DNA of 17,099 nt from Erysipelotrichaceae bacterium (GTDB taxonomy: Bacteria > Bacillota_I > Bacilli_A > Erysipelotrichales > Erysipelotrichaceae). A program made the position numbers and the translations under genes. The first letter of the stretch is position 1. Every line of letters begins with the position of its first letter. Under the pieces are notes generated by a model. That model searched no databases, was not told the DNA's origin, and worked only from the letters and a program-made list of their open reading frames with translations. The stretch lies in the NCBI GenBank assembly GCA_024684175.1, contig JAIKXJ010000064.1:1-17099 (forward strand). Reading direction: 5' to 3'. Below, piece by piece: positions 1 through 6,983 of this stretch.

Positions 1-864
1 CGCATTGAGGTCTTTCGCCGGAACGAAACCCAGCAACGTCCAGCCGGCGGTATTAAGGACAGGCGTATGAGCCAGTATGCACTCCTGCCCGTGGGAGTCG
101 AGCATCGTGATCGAACCCGACGACGAAGTGATCTTTTCAAAAAGTTCCTTCGATGAAGCAGGATCGGTCGCATTGTATGATTTGTAAAACTCAAAAAAGC
201 TGGAGTTTTTAAAGCTGCTTCCTTTAAGGATATAATCGCCGTTGCCGTCGATCATCGACAGTACGGCATCCTCGAACTCGACCTGCGGGAAGACCCATTT
301 CTGTTCCAGTTCCCAGATCGGTACGACCCTCAGCAATATCGCCTCCGAATACTCTCCGTTTTCCGTATCTTTCAGCCTGACCTTATTGCAGAAAGCCAGC
401 GACTGTTCGCCGTTCATCGGATTGGTATACGCACGGGTGATATTGATCGACTTTCCGACTTCATCGATCCAGTCCGTATTCCCCAAAAGACCGATCTGCG
501 CATAAGATACGGCATAATCTTCGCCCGTCGACTGCTTCGGACGGGTCGAAAGTCCTCTGAGACTGTCGACCGAGACCAGGTGGGCGGAAGTATTCACAAG
601 CACATGGGAAGAACGTATGAAACTCACTGCCTCCTCCATAGTCAGACCTTCGTTGTTGATATATTGTGCCCAGATATCGCAGATCCGCTGTTCCCCTTCC
701 AGATAGTTCTCCGTCACGGTCCCCATGGTGATCGTCGTGTTTTCGAAGTTTTCGATCTGTTTTTCGTAAGACAGCTTGTTTTCGGTCCGGGAGTAGAGCG
801 CAACGAAAACAAGTATGGCAACGACGATGATCACATTGATCATGATTATCGATCTTTTTTTCAT
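1..864 (-). CDS. Membrane-anchored sensor protein, N-terminal part (cut by the window edge)
   Basis: The frame is open from an ATG at 864 to the left edge, giving 288 residues with no stop. AAGGAGAT lies 6 bases before the ATG. Residues 1-4 are basic (MKKR), residues about 5-24 are one hydrophobic segment (IIMINVIIVVAILVFVALY), and the rest is a soluble, probably extracytoplasmic domain with motifs such as SHVLVNTSAHLVSVDSLRGLSTRP around residues 85-108 (split here as SHVLVNTSAHLV, then SVDSLRGLSTRP). From memory this layout matches the Cache-like sensor region of hybrid sensor histidine kinases or GGDEF proteins in Lachnospiraceae-type genomes. The signalling output domain would lie beyond position 1, so kinase versus cyclase cannot be decided here. 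It is separated from the upstream lipoprotein gene by a terminator and should have its own promoter between 864 and 976, where I could not pick a clear -35/-10 pair. Confidence 0.75.
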   Translation of the reverse strand, partial: MKKRSIIMINVIIVVAILVFVALYSRTENKLSYEKQIENFENTTITMGTVTENYLEGEQRICDIWAQYINNEGLTMEEAVSFIRSSHVLVNTSAHLVSVDSLRGLSTRPKQSTGEDYAVSYAQIGLLGNTDWIDEVGKSINITRAYTNPMNGEQSLAFCNKVRLKDTENGEYSEAILLRVVPIWELEQKWVFPQVEFEDAVLSMIDGNGDYILKGSSFKNSSFFEFYKSYNATDPASSKELFEKITSSSGSITMLDSHGQECILAHTPVLNTAGWTLLGFVPAKDLNA

Positions 865-975
865 GCTCCGATCTCCTTGCAAAAGCTGAACCATGATTGC
901 CGGTATCCGAACGAAAGAACCGAAAGAAAAGAGGGTACAATCTTTTGTCACTTATTTAATAATGTAAACCCGCCC

Positions 976-1032
976 AAAAAGAGAAGGGAGAAGATCGATT
1001 TTGAAACATGAAACACGGACCTTCTCCCCTCT
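976..1032 (-). terminator. Rho-independent terminator after the lipoprotein gene
   Basis: On the minus strand a 15-bp stem (AGAGGGGAGAAGGTC at 1032-1018 with GATCTTCTCCCTTCT at 996-982, two G-U pairs) closes a 21-base loop and is followed by CTTTTT (981-976). It sits about 55 bases after the stop of the lipoprotein gene and before the sensor gene. Confidence 0.75.
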
Positions 1033-1087
1033 GTAACAAATTAAAACAAAGCTAAAAACATTTAAGCCTGTAAGGACTTCGGCAGTT

Positions 1088-1777
1088 TCACTCCTGTCCT
1101 CTGATCATCATGAATACGGCGACATCCTCTTCCGACATCCACAGTTCGGCGATCAGGTATTCTCTTCCTTCATAGGCATAGAAATCCGTCAGCAACATGA
1201 CGCAATAATTGCCGTAAAGCTTCAGGTCATTGTTCTCATCGAGATCGCCCTCGAAAGGTTCATAACCGACATCCTGATCCGATTCTTCCCAGATCTCGAT
1301 GCCATCGGAAGCGAGCCGCGGATGCAGGACGATCCTTACCGGCGGGGAAACGGACCCGTCGACTGACATTTCCGCAAAACCGAGTTCGTCGAACAGATAG
1401 CCGTCGGAGGAATCATTACGGATCTTCAGATCATACTTCCATACGCCGTTGGCATATTTCAACGGTTCCCGGACGATGCCTTCCGGAAGTCCTTCATACA
1501 TGAGCTGACCGTAAAGTTCATCGAAATCTTCATAATGCAGCTTCGAGACATCGAATTCGGACAGATCGTCAAAACCGAAAGAACGGCTGATCTCTTCCGA
1601 ACCGGCACCCTTTTCATCTTCCCCGACGCCGATAATCAGCAGTTCCTCATTCTCAGGCTCGGGGTCGGCAACAAGGCTCCTGTCTTTGACTTCTTCTTCT
1701 TTTACATCCGATGAAGCCGGGTTTGCGCATCCGCACAGACACAGCAGTATCAACAACAAAACGGCTGCTTTTTTCAT
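1088..1777 (-). CDS. Putative lipoprotein, function unknown
   Basis: This is a 229-residue protein. I place the start at the ATG at 1777 because AAGGAGGA lies 6 bases upstream and translation from there begins with a textbook lipoprotein signal: MKKAAVLLLILLCLCGCANP, with basic residues, a hydrophobic core and the lipobox L14-C15-G16-C17. An in-frame ATG at 1852 would put 25 non-signal residues in front and is rejected. Residues 22-60 are very acidic and probably a flexible linker. The remaining domain ends in YEGREYLIAELWMSEEDVAV and is likely a small beta-rich extracytoplasmic domain. I do not recognise the family. After export the protein would be lipidated on C17 and held on the outer face of the membrane. 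It looks monocistronic, with a TATAAT at 1919-1924 upstream and a terminator at 976-1032 downstream. Confidence 0.8.
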   Translation of the reverse strand: MKKAAVLLLILLCLCGCANPASSDVKEEEVKDRSLVADPEPENEELLIIGVGEDEKGAGSEEISRSFGFDDLSEFDVSKLHYEDFDELYGQLMYEGLPEGIVREPLKYANGVWKYDLKIRNDSSDGYLFDELGFAEMSVDGSVSPPVRIVLHPRLASDGIEIWEESDQDVGYEPFEGDLDENNDLKLYGNYCVMLLTDFYAYEGREYLIAELWMSEEDVAVFMMIRGQE

Positions 1778-1918
1778 AAGTGTTCCTCCTTGTACTTCCA
1801 TGAAGTCCGTCCATCCTCTGTATCGTCCGATCGGGTCGCAGGATGAACGCAAAAACCGTATTTCAAACCGATCGACGGATTCCGAATGATCTATGATGTA
1901 TGAACTTTCTTCAGACCC

Positions 1919-1924
1919 ATTATA
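1919..1924 (-). promoter_or_regulatory. Candidate -10 box for the lipoprotein gene
   Basis: A perfect TATAAT on the minus strand lies about 140 bases upstream of the lipoprotein start. No good -35 is seen at 16-18 bases spacing, the best being TGGCAA with 3 of 6 matches, so this is a weak call. Confidence 0.35.
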
Positions 1925-1961
1925 CAGTATTCGTGATCATCCTTGCCAGGATCCCATACAG

Positions 1962-1994
1962 AAAACAAAAACAGCCGTTTTTACATAACGGCTG
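1962..1994 (-). terminator. Rho-independent terminator after the DNA glycosylase gene
   Basis: On the minus strand CAGCCGTT (1994-1987), a 7-base loop and AACGGCTG (1979-1972) form a perfect 8-bp stem, followed directly by TTTTTGTTTTC. It begins 20 bases after the stop at 2015. Confidence 0.85.
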
Positions 1995-2014
1995 GCAAAT
2001 AAAGTGAATCTCTT

Positions 2015-3241
2015 TTACAATTTTGTGAGCTCATTAAGGATCTGACCCTCGACCCTTTTGCAGTCATTGAATCTTGCGAAATCCCGCAGCGTCTTTGCAA
2101 GTGCGCGGTGCAGTTTTTTGCTTTGACGGACCCCCGCTTCCCACCACAGTCCCTTGAGGCGGAGGATGCCTTCCCTGCGGTCGGCGGCAACTTCGATACG
2201 GCCGACGAAACGTTCTCCGAACAGGATCGGCAGAGTGTAATATCCGTATTTCCGTTTTTCCGCCGGCGTATAGATCTCCCACGAATAACGGTAGTCCCAA
2301 AGCGAGCGGATCAGTTCCTTATCCCACATCAGCGGATCCAGAGGTGCCAGAAACGACATCCGCTGCCGCAGATCAGCGCTCCCTTCAAGGATCTCCTGAA
2401 GCAGTCCGTCGTCTTCCGCCCGGTAATAGAAGAACGGTTTGATCCCTTCCACCTTCACCGGAAGGATCCGGCCTTCGTTTTCCAGACGCTCAAGTGTGTC
2501 TCTTCGTTTCTTTGCATCAAGACCGATGCCCAAAAACGCCGGACTGTTTTTATCCCAAAGCAGACCGACCGCGCCGATCCGCCGCAGTACGCGCCAGGCA
2601 AGATACTCTTCCTCCCCTTTGCATGGATCTTCCTTCTGTAAAAGATCCTTCGGAAGATATCTGCAGGAAAGATCATAATATTTCCGGCTGCCGTTCTTGT
2701 GATGGATGATCAGCTCGCCGTCCGTATACAGCTGTTCCAGGACCGATCTGGCCGCCTGTGATTTTTTGTGCCAGTTCCCGCTCCAGTGCATGGATGAATG
2801 CCAGAAGATCTGTCCTTCGATCGGAAGCGTATCACTGCACACCGGGCCGTTCTCTTCAATATACGCAAGTGCCCTCGCCTTCAGCTCCCCGAGACCCTCG
2901 AAGGTCTCCCCGAGCTTCTTGCTGCGTTCTCTGTACGATGAAAAATACGGCCAGTCCTCACTCTGCCAGATGGAAAGTTCCTTATCCGCATAATCCACCA
3001 GTTTCCGGTCTTTATAAAGGAGCTCCTGAAGCATCGCTTTCTTAAATCCCCTGACCCTAGACTGCAAAGTCAGTTCGGCATTCTTCCCGCATACATCGAC
3101 AGGATCGAACTGTATGCATCCGGCCTGACGGACATAGGCATAGGCACCGTCTTTCCCCTTGAAACGATATGCGCCGATCAGCCCCTGCTTCGCAAGGATG
3201 AACTGCCGGGCTTGTTGTTTGCTGATCGTCTGCATAGACAT
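2015..3241 (-). CDS. Winged-helix DNA glycosylase, AlkZ/YcaQ-like (HTH_42 family)
   Basis: This 408-residue protein has the features of the HTH_42/YcaQ family of DNA glycosylases, which act on interstrand crosslinks or bulky alkylated purines. Near the N-terminus it has SKQQARQFILAKQGL, then the segment GCIQFDPVDV with Q44-F45-D46, which fits the catalytic QxQ/QxD motif of this family. Later stretches such as FLAPLDPLMWDKELI (about residue 295-310) and LPILFGERFVGRIE fit the C-terminal winged-helix/beta part. The length matches the family (about 360-410). GAGGTGAG is only 2-3 bases from the first ATG (3241) but 8-9 from the ATG two codons later (3235), so translation may start at 3235. It stands alone between two terminators with its own TATAAT. 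The substrate is inferred from family knowledge only; many members have not been tested. Confidence 0.85.
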   Translation of the reverse strand: MSMQTISKQQARQFILAKQGLIGAYRFKGKDGAYAYVRQAGCIQFDPVDVCGKNAELTLQSRVRGFKKAMLQELLYKDRKLVDYADKELSIWQSEDWPYFSSYRERSKKLGETFEGLGELKARALAYIEENGPVCSDTLPIEGQIFWHSSMHWSGNWHKKSQAARSVLEQLYTDGELIIHHKNGSRKYYDLSCRYLPKDLLQKEDPCKGEEEYLAWRVLRRIGAVGLLWDKNSPAFLGIGLDAKKRRDTLERLENEGRILPVKVEGIKPFFYYRAEDDGLLQEILEGSADLRQRMSFLAPLDPLMWDKELIRSLWDYRYSWEIYTPAEKRKYGYYTLPILFGERFVGRIEVAADRREGILRLKGLWWEAGVRQSKKLHRALAKTLRDFARFNDCKRVEGQILNELTKL

Positions 3242-3320
3242 ACCTCACCTCAGATCTCTATGAAATGCTGTCCGGCTGCTTTAAATTCATGCAAACAGAA
3301 AAGAGACCTTTCTTTTCCTC

Positions 3321-3326
3321 ATTATA
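3321..3326 (-). promoter_or_regulatory. Candidate -10 box for the DNA glycosylase gene
   Basis: A perfect TATAAT on the minus strand lies 80 bases upstream of the start at 3241, immediately after the terminator of the preceding operon. The matching -35 would fall inside that terminator hairpin and is not consensus. Confidence 0.35.
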
Positions 3327-3327
3327 C

Positions 3328-3358
3328 AAAAGGATCTGCTTCATACTGAAACAGATCC
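3328..3358 (-). terminator. Terminator of the exporter/hydrolase operon; one copy of a 31-base repeat
   Basis: On the minus strand an 11-bp stem (GGATCTGTTTC at 3358-3348 with GAAGCAGATCC at 3342-3332, one G-U pair) closes the 5-base loop AGTAT and is followed by TTTTGT. The TGA stop of the upstream hydrolase gene (3343-3341) lies in the loop and 3' arm. The 31 bases 3328-3358 recur at 11784-11814 with a single substitution. Confidence 0.75.
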
Positions 3359-4141
3359 GTTGCAATACAGGTCTCGATCTTCCTGCTTCCCGCTCATCTT
3401 TCGCAGTTCCGCTGCCATCCGTTGCGGATAAAACAGTGCCATATCGCCATGATCCATCCCTTCGAAACACTTAAAAACGGTATCCGGCAGATATTTCTTC
3501 ATGTATCTTATATCCCAGTCTCTGGCTTTGCGTTCTTTTTCCGCATACCAGTAACAGATCCTGTAAGGCAGATGCATGACCTTCTTCGGCATCCGATAGT
3601 TGTTGCAGGAATCGAATGTGTTCCAAAGCGTCTTATAGGTGCAATGATGAAAGATCTTTGCTGCGTATCTCATGTCTTCTTCGCTGAACTCAGCAGAACT
3701 GAACGCCTTTACGATCAGCTCTTCTCCCCCGATCTTGCCAAGCGCCATGAGCCCGAAATCGCGAAGCGCAATAAAACGGGTCAGGATCCAAGGCAGCTGA
3801 TAAGGCGTGATCCCTCCGTCCATGACGATGTTATCTGCATGAAGTTTTTCATCTATCGCCATTCTGAGGGCGATGCTTCCGCCCATGGAACAGCCATAGA
3901 CCGTATTCACTTTTCGGATCCCTTTATCCGCAAGCTGACCGGCAAGCTGCAAAGCGATCGTTTCGACCGAACTGAATTCGGAATCGTCGTTCAGGTCATA
4001 TCCCGGAAGTGCCGGGATCAGCAGATGATAATGTTCCTCCAGCAGCGGAACGGCATATTCAAAGTAGTCCCATGTCACCAGCGACGGATGGATCAGCAGG
4101 ATACATTCCGGATTTTCTTTGCCGAATTCATAGATCCTCAT
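3341..4141 (-). CDS. Alpha/beta hydrolase (last gene of the operon)
   Basis: This is a 266-residue alpha/beta-hydrolase fold protein. It has ILLIHPSLVTWDYF after strand 3 (the oxyanion region), PALPGYDL around residues 43-50, the nucleophile elbow G83-C-S85-M-G87 and a late catalytic His in GMDHGD (H231). The acid residue is not certain; E201 or a nearby Asp is possible. There is no signal peptide, so it should be cytoplasmic. It starts 16 bases after the stop of the L-ATC hydrolase-like gene, with AAAGGA about 11 bases before the ATG. It is distantly similar in length, layout and nucleophile position (S85 in both) to the hydrolase at 4778-5557, suggesting an old duplication. Oddly, the last five residues (GSVSV) and the stop are encoded inside the terminator hairpin, and the tail after about residue 250 looks non-homologous, so the native 3' end may be lost. 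The substrate is unknown. Confidence 0.85.
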   Translation of the reverse strand: MRIYEFGKENPECILLIHPSLVTWDYFEYAVPLLEEHYHLLIPALPGYDLNDDSEFSSVETIALQLAGQLADKGIRKVNTVYGCSMGGSIALRMAIDEKLHADNIVMDGGITPYQLPWILTRFIALRDFGLMALGKIGGEELIVKAFSSAEFSEEDMRYAAKIFHHCTYKTLWNTFDSCNNYRMPKKVMHLPYRICYWYAEKERKARDWDIRYMKKYLPDTVFKCFEGMDHGDMALFYPQRMAAELRKMSGKQEDRDLYCNGSVSV

Positions 4142-4157
4142 TCAACAAAAGATCCTT

Positions 4158-4781
4158 TCAAAGCTTCTTTACAACATGGAAGTCGCAGCGATCATCACCG
4201 TTTCCCAGTGTCTTCGTACGCAGCAGTCTCCCGCCTTTATACTCGATCGTCGGATAGTCCATGACACACATATGCGGTGTCAGGAACATCAGGTCCTCCT
4301 GTTTGGCGATCTTGCACACACCGCATTCATGATGGGTCACATAATACTCCGGAACGGACAGATCGTAAGAGAAATCAAAGACCCAGTCCATCGGATATTT
4401 TCTTTCCTTCGACCGTTCCGCACCGCGGACATATCTGCCGATCTCTTTCGGATCGAAACAATCCTTTCCCTGATAGAAACGCTTCATCATGACACTTTTG
4501 CAGATGGCATCGATCATGCCGTCAAAGACTTCCGTCGTGATATGTTCCGGATCCGCCTTGTAGTAGGAAAACCCGAAACAGGCCAGATACATCACCGGTG
4601 CAAACATATTGTCCTTCATCGAACCCACGGAAGGCGTCCTTTCCACCATGGCTCTGTATTCTTCCATATGTTTCTTTTTGAACTTCCGGATGTCCATGTC
4701 CTTAACAGCCTCGGCAGTATATCCGTAGACCGTCTTGCTGAACAATACAGGGAACAGTCTTCCCATCATACCAAGTTTCAT
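4158..4781 (-). CDS. L-2-amino-thiazoline-4-carboxylic acid hydrolase family protein
   Basis: This 207-residue protein carries the C-terminal signature I associate with the ATC_hydrolase family: ECGVCKI (C153, C156), then a cysteine before DYP (C172), then an R-T-x-T-L segment and D-x-x-CDF (C199) near the C-terminus. Family knowledge: the Pseudomonas enzyme opens the thiazoline ring of L-ATC to N-carbamoyl-cysteine in cysteine production. Most Bacillota relatives have no tested substrate. The ATG overlaps the stop of the upstream hydrolase by four bases (ATGA), and GGAGGAGG in that gene's last codons serves as its ribosome binding site, so the two are translationally coupled. There is no signal peptide. 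Whether it acts on ATC or on another cyclic or amide substrate cannot be told from sequence. Confidence 0.8.
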   Translation of the reverse strand: MKLGMMGRLFPVLFSKTVYGYTAEAVKDMDIRKFKKKHMEEYRAMVERTPSVGSMKDNMFAPVMYLACFGFSYYKADPEHITTEVFDGMIDAICKSVMMKRFYQGKDCFDPKEIGRYVRGAERSKERKYPMDWVFDFSYDLSVPEYYVTHHECGVCKIAKQEDLMFLTPHMCVMDYPTIEYKGGRLLRTKTLGNGDDRCDFHVVKKL

Positions 4782-5557
4782 TGGCCGATCCCTCCTCCAT
4801 TATCCATAAACTCATCGATCGCCTTCAACACCGGTACGGCATACCGTTCTCCGCCGAAGAGCCACTGTTCATGCTGCATGTTGAATTCCCGGATCTCCGG
4901 ATCCCGGAAGTATTTCTTATAGCGCTTCAGATACTTTTCGCCCATCTTATTCGCATAGATGAAATGGACCTTCGTGTTTTCCACATGGATGTCATCCTTC
5001 AGCCGGGTGAGCAGATCCGTATAATACTCGTTTCTGATAGACTCCGGACTGAATTTTGCGAAGCACTCCATAAAACGATCTGCCGTCTCATCGTTCATTT
5101 CAAAAAAACCCTTAAGTCTTTCTCTGGTCTTTGCCCTCTTCTTTTCATTCCCTGTGAAGCTCGTCAAAAGCGGCACCACCAGCTTCGACTGCAGCCAGGC
5201 GCTGAATCTCCCGCTCTGATCCAGATCCGGACTTCCGAAGATGCCATGATCGATATGTATCTTTTCCCGCTGGATCAGCTGCCCCACAAAACTGCTGCCC
5301 AAAGAGGAACCGATCGCACCATCCAGACGTCCTCCGTGTTTTTCCTTTATGTATCTTTCTATCTTCTCCGTAACCGTGATCATATCGGGGAAAACCGTAT
5401 CGGTTCCGTCAAAGCCGTCATAATTGACACAAATCAGATGATATTTCTCTGCCAGAGAATCCAATACCGCAGCGAAGTTCGTCTGATAATCGCAAGCCGT
5501 TCCCGGCAGCAGCATCAGGATCTTTCCCGACGGATTTCCCATTTCGTCAAATCGCAT
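4778..5557 (-). CDS. Alpha/beta hydrolase, coupled to the L-ATC hydrolase-like gene
   Basis: This is a 259-residue protein starting MRFDEMGNPSG at the ATG at 5557, with AGGGAGAGG about 7 bases upstream. The open frame extends further upstream to 5875 but overlaps the preceding membrane-protein gene, so the longer form is rejected. It has MLLPGTACDY after the first core strand, the nucleophile elbow G83-S-S85-L-G87 and a C-terminal His in QHEQW (H229), which fits a serine hydrolase of the alpha/beta fold. The sequence around the elbow is a GSSLG variant. Its stop overlaps the next gene by four bases. It resembles the hydrolase at 3341-4141 in length and motif positions. The substrate is unknown; the family covers esterases, lipases, amidases and thioesterases. 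Confidence 0.82.
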   Translation of the reverse strand: MRFDEMGNPSGKILMLLPGTACDYQTNFAAVLDSLAEKYHLICVNYDGFDGTDTVFPDMITVTEKIERYIKEKHGGRLDGAIGSSLGSSFVGQLIQREKIHIDHGIFGSPDLDQSGRFSAWLQSKLVVPLLTSFTGNEKKRAKTRERLKGFFEMNDETADRFMECFAKFSPESIRNEYYTDLLTRLKDDIHVENTKVHFIYANKMGEKYLKRYKKYFRDPEIREFNMQHEQWLFGGERYAVPVLKAIDEFMDNGGGIGQ

Positions 5558-5574
5558 TGTCACCCTCTCCCTGT

Positions 5575-6087
5575 TTATTTCCTGATCAGGACCATGATTC
5601 CAGAAAGAACGGCAGCAGTGAACGCCATCCCGACCGTTCCCATGATCCATTTCCGTTTCTTGTCCTTTGTGCTGATGTAAGGTCTCAGATCCTCCGTACC
5701 CGGAATGATCCAGGCCTTGGTATGTCCGACCCAGTAATCGTCGATCAGAAAGCGGTCGATCAGGTTCATTATGGAAAGGATCGCAAAACTCTGATGGAAT
5801 CCCGGCCAAAAACCCTTCGCACGATTGATCAGATATACGCAAAGCAGCACATAGATCAGATAACCCGGAAGACACAAGCTCTTAAAAAGTACGCTCCGCT
5901 TCCGGATCTCCTCCGCTGTCGTCAGGCCGAGTTTGACAACGCGTTCCTGCACCTTACGGTCATACAGATGCACCATGTATACCGCACCGTTGCGGATACC
6001 GATCGCACAGACCAGATACAGCAGAAGTCCAAGTCCGAGGCCTTCTATGATGAGTTTTATTGTAAGCAAAGGATCAGCCTCCTTCAT
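5575..6087 (-). CDS. Uncharacterised membrane protein A of a related pair
   Basis: This is a 170-residue membrane protein that I do not recognise. Predicted by eye: a hydrophobic segment at about 8-33, a basic/acidic cytoplasm-like stretch (YDRKVQERVVKLGLTTAEE), a second segment around 70-90 (LCLPGYLIYVLLCVYLI), a third around 97-115 with the D-rich edge MNLIDRFLIDDYWVGH, a polar stretch ending in KDKKRKW and a last segment at 148-168. The ATG abuts the stop of the upstream gene (TGAATG). A perfect AAGGAGG lies inside the first codons, 8 bases before a TTG (6069), so the true start may be that TTG, giving 164 residues. It shares order, length and segment spacing with the neighbouring 6088-6600 protein. 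Seventeen bases separate it from the downstream hydrolase. Confidence 0.72.
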   Translation of the reverse strand: MKEADPLLTIKLIIEGLGLGLLLYLVCAIGIRNGAVYMVHLYDRKVQERVVKLGLTTAEEIRKRSVLFKSLCLPGYLIYVLLCVYLINRAKGFWPGFHQSFAILSIMNLIDRFLIDDYWVGHTKAWIIPGTEDLRPYISTKDKKRKWIMGTVGMAFTAAVLSGIMVLIRK

Positions 6088-6600
6088 TCAGACGCTTCCC
6101 AGGCTGAAAAGCGTACAGATCCATGCTGCCAGCGCAGAAAGCGTCGGGAAAACGACAAACAGTTTCAGCAGCTGGCTTTTGATATTGAACCCGTATTTCC
6201 TGTCTTGCAGTGCAGGTGCTGTTTCAGGGAAAAAGTACTGGAAAAAATGGAATCTGCAGAGCAGGAACCAGTCGAAAAAGATCATATCATAAGCCTTATA
6301 GATCGATAAAATCGATACAAAGCGCAGAAAAAAATGTATAAAAGTAAATCCGCTTCGCAAGCCATCCCGGACCGCTATGACGAACGCACCTGCTATCGCA
6401 AGCATACTCAGGATCATCAGAACCCAGCCCATTGGCCTGGCGCCGGGGAACAGTTCTTCATCCCTGGGCTTCAGCAGTGCCCGTACCTCTTTCGGTGCCG
6501 AGGAGAAGAACCTGATCTCCTGCACGAAGACCACGGCCGCCGTCAATAAGAGTGTGATCGCTGTACAGCACACCAATGCCAAAAACACCGTTAAAAGCAT
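6088..6600 (-). CDS. Uncharacterised membrane protein B of a related pair
   Basis: This is a 170-residue membrane protein with no family that I recognise. By eye it has a first hydrophobic segment at 3-27, a polar stretch (PKEVRALLKPRDEELFPGARP), a second segment at about 58-76, a third around 84-113 ending in AYDMIFFDWFLL, a polar loop with ETAPALQDRKYG and a C-terminal segment at 146-168. Aligned by eye with protein A, the third segments match as SILSIYKAYDMIFFDW versus AILSIMNLIDRFLIDDYW and are followed in both by a proline/glutamate turn, so the two look like tandem, strongly diverged paralogues. AGAGGG lies about 12 bases before the ATG, which is long. The gene follows the remains of a decayed membrane-protein gene. 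A role as a two-subunit membrane module is inference. Confidence 0.72.
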   Translation of the reverse strand: MLLTVFLALVCCTAITLLLTAAVVFVQEIRFFSSAPKEVRALLKPRDEELFPGARPMGWVLMILSMLAIAGAFVIAVRDGLRSGFTFIHFFLRFVSILSIYKAYDMIFFDWFLLCRFHFFQYFFPETAPALQDRKYGFNIKSQLLKLFVVFPTLSALAAWICTLFSLGSV

Positions 6601-6625
6601 ATTTTTCTTTATCCCTCTTTCAGTT

Positions 6626-6983
6626 TCAAAAAACCTCTTTCAGACTTTTTGATCTTTCCCTTTCCGACACGATCCAAAGACCGGTCATCATCCATAAGTT
6701 GTCGATGCTGATCCAGCCGGCCGTCAATGCATTCGTGATCCCGCGATCACCGATCAGCCGCATCAGGATCATGAAAATGATAGCGAAAACAAGGGAGAAC
6801 ACTCGGCACCGGCGCGGAAACGGTCAGGTATCTGCTCAACATCGGCGGAAGTCATACAGCTTCCGGATCGCAAACACTCCAGCCCAGAAGCATATCCCCG
6901 GCAAAGGCCGTCAGGGAAGCGGCGATCCCGATCTTAAACAGATGGACCACTCTTTTCCAGTCAATGACATCTTCCTGTTTCAT
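6626..6983 (-). pseudogene. Decayed multi-pass membrane protein gene (internal deletion plus in-frame stop)
   Basis: From the ATG at 6983 the frame reads MKQEDVIDWKRVVHLFKIG and on through DMLLGWSV to a TGA at 6854-6852. The same frame continues past the stop with LPPMLSRYLTVS, which still looks like the family sequence, so the TGA is probably a nonsense mutation. Near 6815-6823 the reading jumps to another frame, which starts PFPRRCRVFSLVFAIIF and ends with GWISIDNLWMMTGLWIV and a TGA at 6628-6626. The two parts look like the N- and C-terminal ends of one membrane protein (I recall families annotated DUF6796, not checked), which would need roughly twice the coding length present. I read this as an internal deletion with a frame change plus a stop. 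Its start overlaps the end of the HSL-type hydrolase by 23 bases, as a functional operon member would. Confidence 0.6.

Noticed and set aside
461..940. Minus-strand open frame of 159 codons and the plus frame 580-1011
   Set aside because: Both are out-of-frame with the sensor gene at 1-864, which has a ribosome binding site, a membrane segment and a sensible protein sequence.
5558..5875. N-terminal extension of the hydrolase at 4778-5557
   Set aside because: The extension overlaps membrane protein A out of frame and does not look like hydrolase sequence; the ATG at 5557 has a ribosome binding site.
4781..6309. Plus-strand open frames of about 250-300 codons (4781-5680, 5557-6309)
   Set aside because: They are mirrors of the alpha/beta hydrolase and membrane-protein genes, which have start signals, couplings and clear motifs on the minus strand.
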